Of a stretch of 46,332 bases of DNA, positions 1 through 7,585 are shown piece by piece. The notes below the pieces were generated by a model, which made no database searches, was not told the DNA's origin, and saw nothing but the letters and a program-made list of their open reading frames with translations. Numbering within the stretch: the stretch's first letter is position 1; every line of letters starts with the position of its first letter. The translations under genes were made by a program, and so were the position numbers. Source of the DNA: SAR324 cluster bacterium (GTDB lineage Bacteria > SAR324 > NAC60-12). The DNA lies in contig JAQWOT010000163.1 in assembly GCA_029245725.1 (NCBI GenBank), positions 1 to 46,332 of the forward strand, in the 5' to 3' direction.

Positions 1-11
1 TTATCCATAAA
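1..11 (+). repeat. Left terminal inverted repeat of the IS
   Basis: The 11 bases TTATCCATAAA are the exact reverse complement of bases 924-934. Further inward the match continues only at alternate positions to about base 17. Confidence 0.85.
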
Positions 12-87
12 CAAAAAATAGGCTACTTTTTCCTTCTTATCAATCCTTGTTGAGAGGATGAGCAGATAACCCGATGAGGAGGAAAAT

Positions 88-934
88 ATGTCAAGAAAGA
101 AGACCTGGGATATTTCGGATGCCTTTTCGGGAATTGGTGCAACCCCTGATTCCCACAGATCCAAGAGTCTCCAACAAGACCTACCAACGCCAATGAGGGG
201 GTGGCAGGAAACCGAAATATTCCAACCGCCTCTACTTTTCGGCAATGGTTTACGTCTTACGGACTGGCATCAACTGGAATGCCTTGCCCCGTGAAAAGTT
301 TGGCGGGCTGAGCTCCTCGGCACTTCACGATAAATTCCAGCAATGGAGTGTGGCCGGTGTGGTTACTAAAATTTGGCAGCGAGGTCTGGCCGAATACGAC
401 GAACTGCAAGGAATTTCTTGGGCTTGGCAAGTGGCAGATAGTTCTAGCATCGAAGCACCACTGGCCAGAGAGTCCGCTGGTCCAAACCTGACGGATCGGG
501 GAAAAGAAAGGCTCAAAACAACATGTTCTTGTCGACGAGAATGGCATCCCTATCTCGCTCGCTACTCGTCAGTGCAGCCAACCGGCATGACAGCGTGGCT
601 CTGGAGCCTTTACTCAAAGCAGTCCTCGTTTCACCGACGCCAGCAACGCAGCGGAACTTGTGCCTGGATGCAGGGTACGTCGGCAAAGAGGAAGTCGTCC
701 AATGCCATGGCTTCATCCCACACATCCGTGTCCACGAGGGGCGGAGAAAAAAGAGATGGAGACCAATCCCAAGTTCAAGGCGCGAAGATGGGTCGTCAAG
801 TTGACTCACTCCTGTTCAATCGTTTTCGAAAGTTGATTCCCAGGTATGAAAAAACGGATTGCTCCTACCAGGCCTTGACTAGCTTAGCGGCAGCAATAAT
901 CACTTTGAATAAGATAATGTCTATTTATGGATAA
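88..934 (+). pseudogene. IS5-type DDE transposase, multiply frameshifted
   Basis: The conceptual protein starts at 88 (MSRKKTWDISDAF), moves to frame 2 near 128 and reads RELVQPLIPTDPRVS, hits TGA at 194-196, and resumes with VLRTGINWNALP in the same frame. It then passes to frame 3 near 505 (KKGSKQHVLVDENGIPIS), frame 1 near 562 (LLVSAANRHDS), frame 3 near 745 (RRWVVKLTHS) and frame 2 near 812 (FNRFRKLIPRYEK). The first two catalytic Asp positions are recognisable in VADSSS and LCLDAGY. The third, normally Glu in a WVVER-THSWFNR-like context, reads Lys. With five shifts, one stop and a lost catalytic residue it cannot be functional. The short open frames inside it are not separate genes. Confidence 0.85.
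924..934 (-). repeat. Right terminal inverted repeat of the IS
   Basis: TTTATGGATAA, the exact reverse complement of bases 1-11, placed a few codons past the conserved end of the transposase. Confidence 0.85.
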
Positions 935-1105
935 GCTCTAAATGTGAGGCAGTCCGGAGTTTGGATTGGTTTCACTAGGATAGTCACCTAAAAATTCCTC
1001 AGACTCGAATAGAGACGAACTCATTTGACGGTTATAGTCAGATCTGGGAAAGCCAATCAAACGGATCTCTATTGCATTCACTCGAAGGAATGAAAGGAAA
1101 TTCAC

Positions 1106-1723
1106 ATGCTTACAGCCCAAGAGGCACTGATGCGGTTGCAGGAAGGCAACAAGCGTTTTGTGGAAGGACAATCAACCTATAATAACAATGACACACGCCG
1201 CCGAAATGAATTGGTGGATGGTCAAACGCCCTTTGCCATCATTTTGGGTTGCTCAGATTCAAGAGTTCCAGCCGAGATTGTCTTCGATCAAGGACTTGGG
1301 GATCTATTTGTGATTCGAATCGCTGGAAATATTGTCGCCCCTTCCCAAATAGGGAGTATTGAGTTTGCGGTAGAGACCTTTCAGACTCCCTTGGTCGTCG
1401 TGCTAGGACATACACGCTGTGGAGCTGTCGCAGCGACGTTAAATCAAATCCGTCAACCCCAAGCCAGTCGCTCTCAGCATCTGCGTTCGATTGTGGAGCG
1501 TATTCGTCCTGCAGTGGAACCCTTATCAGAAATTCGGACCGATCTCACTCACGAACACCTGCTTGAACGGGCAATCCGATCCAACGTAAGAATGTCTGTC
1601 AATCAGTTGCGACATGGATCTTCTTTCTTGGAAGAAATTCATGATAGTGGTTCTCTTTGGATTGTTGGAGCCGAGTATTCTCTTGAAAGTGGACAAGTAG
1701 ATTTTTTTGAGAGCCAACACTAA
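1106..1723 (+). CDS. Beta-class carbonic anhydrase
   Basis: A 205-residue protein, typical length for bacterial beta-carbonic anhydrases, which interconvert CO2 and bicarbonate in the cytoplasm with a zinc site. The zinc and catalytic residues are visible: C49-S-D51-S-R53, then H102 and C105 in GHTRCGA. The fold signature GDLFVIRIAGN is intact. There is no signal peptide. The start at 1106 is preceded by GAAAGGAAA at suitable spacing. It stands alone between the dead IS and the AT-rich importer island, so no operon partner indicates whether it serves carboxylation, pH balance or the bicarbonate pool. Family assignment is secure; no specific gene symbol can be chosen. Confidence 0.95.
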   Translation: MLTAQEALMRLQEGNKRFVEGQSTYNNNDTRRRNELVDGQTPFAIILGCSDSRVPAEIVFDQGLGDLFVIRIAGNIVAPSQIGSIEFAVETFQTPLVVVLGHTRCGAVAATLNQIRQPQASRSQHLRSIVERIRPAVEPLSEIRTDLTHEHLLERAIRSNVRMSVNQLRHGSSFLEEIHDSGSLWIVGAEYSLESGQVDFFESQH

Positions 1724-1737
1724 TTTATATTTGCTTC

Positions 1738-1773
1738 ATTCGAATCATAATGAAATCCTTGAATTCGAATCAT
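1738..1773. repeat. Short direct repeat downstream of carbonic anhydrase
   Basis: The 11-mer ATTCGAATCAT occurs at 1738-1748 and again at 1763-1773, a 25-base period, and each copy contains the palindrome ATTCGAAT. It lies just after the carbonic anhydrase stop in AT-rich sequence. It might be a protein-binding site pair, but chance is possible at this composition. Confidence 0.35.
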
Positions 1774-1963
1774 CTAGTCATTAAAGAAACTAATCTTTAT
1801 TGCAGATCTGAGAGTCTATGAAAATTTAAAAAAATAATTTTTTAAATAAGCCAATTACAAAAGAGATTTAATTTTAAATTCACCGTAAGAACTAATTTAG
1901 TATCTAAATGACAAAAATAACGCTCAATTCTATCATAAAAATAATTTAATTATTAAAAATTAA

Positions 1964-1979
1964 ATTATAACGTTATAAT
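1964..1979. promoter_or_regulatory. Perfect 16-bp palindrome, candidate operator
   Basis: ATTATAACGTTATAAT equals its own reverse complement and lies 122 bases upstream of the binding-protein start. A palindrome centred on CG in the control region of a sugar-type importer resembles LacI-family operators. No LacI gene is in the window, and the local LysR regulator normally recognises a T-N11-A site instead. AT-rich DNA produces palindromes easily, so this is a candidate only. Confidence 0.4.
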
Positions 1980-2101
1980 ATTAAAATATAATACAAAGAT
2001 TCTGATAGATGGTAGAAACTCGTTTTGAGTCAAACAATGCAAAGCCATTATAGTGGTATTTCGTTGTTTAACTGTTTTTTAATCAAAGAAAGGAGAAGGT
2101 C

Positions 2102-3397
2102 ATGAAGAGACTTATTTCATTACTAGCAGTCTGTCTGTTGGCTTCAACTGCAACTGCTGCAAAATTAAATATGCTGATTAATCAGTCGCCATGGTTTGAT
2201 GGATTTCGTAAAACACTTGTCATGTATGAGGAGGAAACGGGAGAAACTATTGAACTCGATGTGACACCCTATCCAGGAATGTCAGAAAAAATAAGGAATA
2301 GTATTAGATCACCAGAAGCCATATACGATATCGTCATTACTTCGACTGAATTTATGGCTACTTATGCCAATAGCGGAGAATTTATTAATTTCAATGATAT
2401 CGATCCAGATTTCAAATTAGATAGTGGAATCTGCGGTTACCAAGACACTAGCTATTGGAATTATGAAACCAGATCATTTGATGCAAAGAATGGTGAGTTT
2501 ATTGGTATTCCAGTAAATGGCAATGTACAGGTTCTATACTATAGAAGAGACTTGTATGAAGAGAAAGGACTACAACCTCCAAAGACATGGGATGATTTGA
2601 TTAAAAACGCAGCTGAATTTCACAATCCTCCAAGAATGTATGGAATGATTCAGAGATCGGAACGTGGTGCCGTAACCTATAATTTTGGTCCATACATGTT
2701 TAGCCACGGTGGCGCCGTTTACAAGGACCCTCAGAATGGAGATTTCAGTATCGTTTTCAACAGCGAAAACAATAGAAAAGCCTTGGAGAAGTATCTAGAA
2801 ATCCGAGACAAGGTTGGCCATCCAAATGCTCACTCAATTGGTCAAGGAGAGATGATTCAGTACTTACGAACGGGTAAAGCAGCTCATGCAATCGCTGTTA
2901 TCGCAGCTTGGGGAGGAATGGATGATGAGGAAAAATCTGCTGTAATTGGCAAGATGGGTGCGGCCTTGATTCCAAGTGGGCCCAATGGGAGCGCAAGCAG
3001 TCTTGGACACTGGGAGGCACACATTCCAAAGAACGTGAAGCCAGAACATCAAAAGGCAGCTCTGAAATTTCTTAAATGGCTTGTAACAAAAGAAAATCAG
3101 ATCAAATACACAGAAAATGGTGCTGTACCAGTAAGGTGTGATCTGATTTATTCTCCAATAGCGAAAGAAGATCGATTTAGATTCATTGAAGCTCTTGGAC
3201 AGAACTCTGAAGTTGCTAAGTTTATTGCACCGACAGTAACCGCAGTAGAGTCAACAGCCATTACGAATCTTTACCTGAATAAAATTGTTGCAGGTGAGAT
3301 ATCAATTGTTGATGGCTTGAATCAGGCAGCTGAAGAATTACATAAAATCACTGCCGATAACGGTATGAAGACTGGAATGCTGCCCAAGCTCAAATAG
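2102..3397 (+). CDS. ABC importer substrate-binding protein (family 1, sugar type)
   Basis: A 431-residue periplasmic binding protein. Residues 1-20 form a signal peptide (Lys-Arg, hydrophobic core, then an Ala-rich cleavage region). The mature protein has the family 1 pattern: VLYYRRDLYEEKGLQPP followed by a WDDL helix near residue 165. It would capture a carbohydrate-like or other polar solute and deliver it to the two downstream permeases. The start at 2102 has a strong ribosome binding site. The stop is followed by a stem-loop (3408-3426) and then the permease genes, an arrangement that usually keeps the binding protein in excess. The two sulfatases next door suggest a sulfated ligand; that is inference. 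Confidence 0.9.
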   Translation: MKRLISLLAVCLLASTATAAKLNMLINQSPWFDGFRKTLVMYEEETGETIELDVTPYPGMSEKIRNSIRSPEAIYDIVITSTEFMATYANSGEFINFNDIDPDFKLDSGICGYQDTSYWNYETRSFDAKNGEFIGIPVNGNVQVLYYRRDLYEEKGLQPPKTWDDLIKNAAEFHNPPRMYGMIQRSERGAVTYNFGPYMFSHGGAVYKDPQNGDFSIVFNSENNRKALEKYLEIRDKVGHPNAHSIGQGEMIQYLRTGKAAHAIAVIAAWGGMDDEEKSAVIGKMGAALIPSGPNGSASSLGHWEAHIPKNVKPEHQKAALKFLKWLVTKENQIKYTENGAVPVRCDLIYSPIAKEDRFRFIEALGQNSEVAKFIAPTVTAVESTAITNLYLNKIVAGEISIVDGLNQAAEELHKITADNGMKTGMLPKLK

Positions 3398-3407
3398 TAA
3401 ATAAACT

Positions 3408-3426
3408 AGGGCGGTTCATCCGCCCT
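3408..3426 (+). promoter_or_regulatory. Intercistronic stem-loop after the binding-protein gene
   Basis: AGGGCGG and CCGCCCT form a perfect 7-bp GC-rich stem around the loop TTCAT. No T-run follows, so it is more likely a 3'-end stabilising or attenuating hairpin between the binding-protein and permease cistrons than a full terminator. Confidence 0.7.
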
Positions 3427-3438
3427 TTGAGTAAAACT

Positions 3439-4329
3439 ATGGAAAATCGTTCAAAAGAAACTGACAGGTATTGGAATGTTTTATCCCTTGCACCACTATG
3501 CTTACTTCTGTTTTTTCTAACAATCATTCCTCTGCTAAGCCTTATCTATACATCATTCTTCAAAGTTACATGGAGTGGTGGTTATTTGTATGAAGGAGTT
3601 GGTTTTCAAAACTTCTTCGATTTAGTTGAGAATAAATTTTACATTCCTGGTGTTAAAAATACTATTCAGTTTGCTCTAATTACAGTCATAATTCAGATTT
3701 TAATTGCCTACGTAATTTCAATTGTTCTCAATAAAATTAAATATAGGATTATCTATCTATCGATTTTCATGCTGCCAATACTTTTGCCGCCAATTGTGAT
3801 TGGCTCAATTTGGCGGTTGATGTATGGTTTTGATTTTGGACTTTTCAATTACTTACTTTCATACCTCGGAATAATGCCAATTGATTGGTTGGGAGATCCT
3901 AAAATTGCTTTCATATCTATTATTATTCTTGATATTTGGCACTGGACTCCTTTTTCAGTTATTTTGTTAATTACAGCCATTGAAGGAATTCCGAAAGACA
4001 TACTTGAAGCAGGCTTAGTTGATGGAGCAAACTTTTTGAAAGAGGCTTACTATTTAATCACTCCATTGATTATGCCTACAATTATTGTAGCGAGTCTCTT
4101 TAGATTTATAATGTCATTCAAAGTTTTCGATGAAATTTATCTACTAACTCAAGGTGGACCTGGAACTGCTACGGAAGTTGTCAGCTTCTCTATTTATGAA
4201 ACATATTTTGAGTCTGACAATATTGGTCTGGGTTCGGCAATGTCTGTAACCACTCTGATCTTAATTATTCTTATCATGTATGCTGTTCAGAAAATTTATA
4301 TAAAGCTGAGATTGAACGCGCATGACTAG
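3439..4329 (+). CDS. ABC importer permease, MalF/UgpA type
   Basis: An inner-membrane permease of about 296 residues with six predicted hydrophobic segments: one near the N-terminus, a periplasmic stretch, then the core. The cytoplasmic coupling loop that contacts the ATPase is present as EAGLVDGANFLKEAYYLITP, matching the EAA motif. An in-frame TTG lies at 3427, directly against the stem-loop; ATG 3439 is preferred, although neither has a clear ribosome binding site. The 3' end overlaps the next permease by 8 bases, so the two are co-translated. It would form a heterodimer with the product of 4322-5134. Confidence 0.9.
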   Translation: MENRSKETDRYWNVLSLAPLCLLLFFLTIIPLLSLIYTSFFKVTWSGGYLYEGVGFQNFFDLVENKFYIPGVKNTIQFALITVIIQILIAYVISIVLNKIKYRIIYLSIFMLPILLPPIVIGSIWRLMYGFDFGLFNYLLSYLGIMPIDWLGDPKIAFISIIILDIWHWTPFSVILLITAIEGIPKDILEAGLVDGANFLKEAYYLITPLIMPTIIVASLFRFIMSFKVFDEIYLLTQGGPGTATEVVSFSIYETYFESDNIGLGSAMSVTTLILIILIMYAVQKIYIKLRLNAHD

Positions 4330-5134
4330 ATTCTTATCACATTCACTATTAGTGATTCTTTCATTCATTTTCTTGCTTCCATTTGGTTGGATTGCCAGCC
4401 TAGCGTTTAAACGCCAAATTGATATTCTCATGACTAATATTATTTCACCTATTAGTTATGGAAATTTCATTAAATTGTTTGCATCGAAAGAATCTACATT
4501 TAGTAATGATATCCTAAATTCTTTATTTATTGGATTGAGTTCTACACTTATTGTGCTGATTGTATGCTCACTCGCGTCATTTACACTGACGCGATTAAAA
4601 ATCGAAAAATGGGTGGGAATTATTATTTTTGGATGGTTGTTGGTGTTCCATATGATACCACCCATTACATTCATTGGCTCCTGGTTTGTTTTAGCAAATT
4701 CACTTGGTTTGTTTAATTCTTACAGTGCACTCATCATTGCTCACGCTACAATAAATTTACCATTAGGACTCTTTATCATTACTAACTATATGAAAGAGAT
4801 TCCTCATGAAATTCAGGAAGCTGCAGTAATTGATGGTGCGTCCAATTATCAAACTTATTTTAAAATTTTTCTACCCTTGCTATTACCTGGTTTGTTCACA
4901 GCGGCAATAATTATTTTTCTCTTCAGCTGGAATGACTTCATGATATCTATCAACCTTTCTGCAAAAGCAACACAGACTGTCCCTGTTTCAGTAGCCACCT
5001 ATGCTCAACAGTACGAAGTAAGATATGGAGAAATGGCGGCAGGCTCACTGGTTTCATTAGTACCTGGGCTATTACTTACAATCTTTGCAAATCGCTATAT
5101 TGTGAGAGGAATAACCGCTGGTTCTGTGAAATGA
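4322..5134 (+). CDS. ABC importer permease, MalG/UgpE type
   Basis: A 270-residue inner-membrane protein with six predicted helices and a C-terminal EAA coupling motif (EAAVIDGASNYQTYFKIFLP). It overlaps the preceding permease and completes the membrane channel of the importer. No ATP-binding subunit follows: the next gene is a sulfatase. The transporter must therefore borrow an ATPase encoded elsewhere, as is known for MsmK/UgpC-type shared ATPases, or its ATPase has been lost. Codon use is strongly A+T rich, like the rest of 2102-8953. Confidence 0.9.
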   Translation: MTRFLSHSLLVILSFIFLLPFGWIASLAFKRQIDILMTNIISPISYGNFIKLFASKESTFSNDILNSLFIGLSSTLIVLIVCSLASFTLTRLKIEKWVGIIIFGWLLVFHMIPPITFIGSWFVLANSLGLFNSYSALIIAHATINLPLGLFIITNYMKEIPHEIQEAAVIDGASNYQTYFKIFLPLLLPGLFTAAIIIFLFSWNDFMISINLSAKATQTVPVSVATYAQQYEVRYGEMAAGSLVSLVPGLLLTIFANRYIVRGITAGSVK

Positions 5135-5164
5135 ATTTTAGCTTATCATTTAAAAGGATAGTCA

Positions 5165-6664
5165 ATGAAACTTGTCTTCATCTTGTTTGATTCACTTAAT
5201 CGTCATCTCCTTTCGCCCTATGGTGGACAAATTAATACCCCAAATTTTAAACGGCTTTCAGAGAAGGCTCAGACATTCAATAAACACTATGTTGGAAGTT
5301 TGCCTTGTATGCCAGCTCGCCGGGATATGCATACTGGTCGGCTAAGTTTTTTACACAGAAGTTGGGGCCCGTTGGAGCCCTTTGATAACTCCTTTCCTGA
5401 AATTCTTTTCAAAAATAATGTCTACAGCCATCTAGTAAGCGATCATTATCACTATTGGGAAGATGGTGGCCTTACCTATCATAATCGCTATGACAGTTAT
5501 GAATTCATTAGAGGGCAGGAGGGTGATGCATGGAAGGCAATGGTAAAGCCACCTTGGGAACGCCTGAAAGAGAAATATGACTCCAATCAGCTATCAACGG
5601 AGAATAGAAATTACTTTAGAAACAATATCATCAATAGAGAGTATTTACTCACAGATGAAGATTACCCATGTGTTCAATGCTTTAATCATGGAATTGAATT
5701 TCTAGAAAACAACCATGAAGCAGACAACTGGCTATTGCAGATTGAAACATTCGACCCACATGAACCTTTCACTGCACCAATGCGTTTTCGGAATAATTAC
5801 GAAACCAATTGGAAAGGGGGAATCAGGGATTGGCCAAAATATGGAAGAGTTGAGGAACTCGAAGACGAATATAACGAGCTAAGGTCAAATTATTTTGCAC
5901 TCCTTGAATTATGTGATGAGCAACTGGGTCGTGTTTTAGATTATTTTGATCAAAATGATCTTTGGGCTGACACCGGCTTAGTGGTAACTACAGATCATGG
6001 GTTTTTACTAGGTGAGCACGATTTCTGGGCTAAAAACAGAATGAATATGTACCAGGAAATCGTCAACATTCCCTTCTTCCTCTACCATCCAAATCAAAAT
6101 CAATCACAAGAGTGTAATTCACTGACACAGACGATCGATATCTGTCCTACGATTTTAGACTTTTTTGGGGTTGATCCTCCATCGGAGTGTCAGGGTCAAT
6201 CTTTACTCAGAGTCGATGCAGAGAGCTTCAATCATCGAGAAGCTCTGATTTATGGATATTTTGGTGGTGCTGTGAATGTAACTAATGGCGAGTATACCTA
6301 CCACAGATATCCTTTTGACTTGATGCAACAGGAAATTTTTCAATACACCTTAATGCCAACTCATATTCGTCAACATTTTTCAGTTGATGAATTACAGCAC
6401 GCAATGTTGAACGAGCCATTTGACTTCTCCAAAGGAGTACCCTTACTAAAAGTTCCTGTAGTTCAACGTTCTCCAATTCATCAGTATTATGGTCCTGGCT
6501 GCATGATAGAGAATGATACTAGACTCTATAATATTATTGATGATCCAAAACAGCAAACGATGATCAAAGATTCGAAAACTGAATCAACGATGACTGAGTA
6601 TATTTCTCAATTGATGAAATGGAATCAAGCGCCACCAGAAGCCTTTACTAGATTACAGATCTGA
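5165..6664 (+). CDS. Type I sulfatase (Cys type), cytoplasmic
   Basis: A 499-residue alkaline-phosphatase-superfamily sulfatase. The formylglycine signature C48-M-P-A-R is complete, so Cys48 should be oxidised to formylglycine by a maturase not found in this window. The metal-site motif TTDHGFLLGEHD begins near residue 275, with D277 and H278. There is no signal peptide, so the enzyme should act in the cytoplasm on an imported sulfate ester. A ribosome binding site (AAAAGGA) precedes the start, 30 bases after the permease stop, so it reads as the fourth gene of the importer operon. Its 3' end overlaps the convergent LysR gene by 12 bases. The substrate cannot be named; related enzymes also include phosphonate monoester hydrolases. 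Confidence 0.88.
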   Translation: MKLVFILFDSLNRHLLSPYGGQINTPNFKRLSEKAQTFNKHYVGSLPCMPARRDMHTGRLSFLHRSWGPLEPFDNSFPEILFKNNVYSHLVSDHYHYWEDGGLTYHNRYDSYEFIRGQEGDAWKAMVKPPWERLKEKYDSNQLSTENRNYFRNNIINREYLLTDEDYPCVQCFNHGIEFLENNHEADNWLLQIETFDPHEPFTAPMRFRNNYETNWKGGIRDWPKYGRVEELEDEYNELRSNYFALLELCDEQLGRVLDYFDQNDLWADTGLVVTTDHGFLLGEHDFWAKNRMNMYQEIVNIPFFLYHPNQNQSQECNSLTQTIDICPTILDFFGVDPPSECQGQSLLRVDAESFNHREALIYGYFGGAVNVTNGEYTYHRYPFDLMQQEIFQYTLMPTHIRQHFSVDELQHAMLNEPFDFSKGVPLLKVPVVQRSPIHQYYGPGCMIENDTRLYNIIDDPKQQTMIKDSKTESTMTEYISQLMKWNQAPPEAFTRLQI

Positions 6665-7564
6665 ATCTCTGAGTTGTTCAGCAGAAGAGACGATATTTTC
6701 GTAGAGATGAGCCACACTACGATTTGTTAACGTTGATTCTTTAAATAGAACACCGGTTGTATAACTGATTAGAGGTTCAACCTTAACAGGATAAATTTCA
6801 TGGCTCTGCAAAATCTTTTTCATCATCGAAGGTAGTCTGAGGATGTATTCGCCCTGAACCGTCAATTGAATACCCAAATAGATTGATGTGGTTTCCAGAG
6901 CATATACTGGATTTTGAATTTGATTTCTTATGCAAAATTCTTTGACACCATTATTGTCGTAAGTTTCGTTGCCCCAAGAAATCCACTGATACTTTGTTAA
7001 GTCCTTCACTGGTTTTTCACTTTTGAAAATTGGATGAGACTTATGGGCGTAAACAATTTGTGAAAGCGGAAGCAATCCACGATAGCGTACTGGCTTTTGG
7101 ATTTTTTGATAATTGGGTTCAGCTCCTAATATGAGCGTGATTTCATCTTTAATTAATTCATCACGCAGCGTTGTAACAGATCCGTATTTTATATTTATAA
7201 AGACATGATTATTGTTTCTTTGATATTCCGCAAGAATTTTTGGGAGTAACACTGTACTCCAAGCATGGCCCGCTCCAATCGTAATTTGATTCCTATTTTT
7301 AATTTCTTTCAATCTTTTGATTTCAACCAGGGCCTTGCCTTCTTCTTCTAGCAATTTTAACGCATGCTCATATAAAATTTCACCTTCTGGTGTTAAGTTC
7401 ACTCCACGTATTGATCGTTCAAAAAGTTGGACACCAAGTTCATACTCTAGGTTTTGAAGTGTTTTACTGACGGATGGTTGTGAAATATTTAAACGTTGTG
7501 ACGCACTGTTTATACTTTTGCTCTCAACAACAGCAATAAACTGCCTAATTTCTCTTGATAGCAT
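6653..7564 (-). CDS. LysR-family transcriptional regulator
   Basis: About 303 residues with an N-terminal winged helix-turn-helix (MLSREIRQFIAVVESKSI, then ASQRLNISQPSVSKTLQNLE) and a C-terminal periplasmic-binding-like effector domain. The start at 7564 gives the standard family N-terminus. A longer frame to 7621 adds 19 residues that would overlap the divergent sulfatase and is not favoured. The gene lies between the two sulfatases, convergent with one and divergent from the other by 21 bases. By family habit it probably controls the sulfatase/importer genes in response to a pathway compound. That role is inferred from position. Confidence 0.9.
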   Translation of the reverse strand: MLSREIRQFIAVVESKSINSASQRLNISQPSVSKTLQNLEYELGVQLFERSIRGVNLTPEGEILYEHALKLLEEEGKALVEIKRLKEIKNRNQITIGAGHAWSTVLLPKILAEYQRNNNHVFINIKYGSVTTLRDELIKDEITLILGAEPNYQKIQKPVRYRGLLPLSQIVYAHKSHPIFKSEKPVKDLTKYQWISWGNETYDNNGVKEFCIRNQIQNPVYALETTSIYLGIQLTVQGEYILRLPSMMKKILQSHEIYPVKVEPLISYTTGVLFKESTLTNRSVAHLYENIVSSAEQLRDSDL

Positions 7565-7585
7565 TATTTCTAAGAATAAAAATTT
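7565..7585. promoter_or_regulatory. Very short divergent gap between lysR and sulfatase 2
   Basis: Only 21 bases separate the two start codons, so each promoter must lie inside the other coding region or the transcripts must be leaderless or overlapping. Neither start has a good ribosome binding site in this gap. A LysR site here would sit directly on both starts. Confidence 0.45.

Larger units (their letters stand above)
1..934 (+). mobile_element. Degenerate IS5-family insertion sequence
   Basis: A compact element bounded by near-perfect terminal inverted repeats (bases 1-11 and 924-934, starting TTATCCATAAA) and filled by one transposase gene on the plus strand. The size of about 0.93 kb and the transposase motifs fit the IS5 group. 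The transposase is broken by several frameshifts and a stop, so the copy is dead. The left repeat coincides with the first base of the window, so the left target-site duplication cannot be tested; the right repeat is followed by GCTCTA. Confidence 0.85.
1724..2101. other. 378-base AT-rich intergenic region upstream of the importer operon
   Basis: No coding frame of interest on either strand. It holds the 25-base-spaced direct repeat at 1738-1773 and a perfect 16-bp palindrome at 1964-1979. It ends with a strong ribosome binding site (AAGGAGAAGG) before the binding-protein start at 2102. The promoter of the importer operon must lie here, but no -35/-10 pair stands out against the A+T background. 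Confidence 0.6.

Noticed and set aside
257-809. Minus-strand frames of 96, 63 and 98 residues inside the IS
   Set aside because: They are antisense to the broken transposase, have no recognisable domain, and disappear once the transposase frames are joined.
1738-1773. CRISPR-like repeat
   Set aside because: There are only two copies of an 11-mer with a 14-base spacer, far too short and few for an array.
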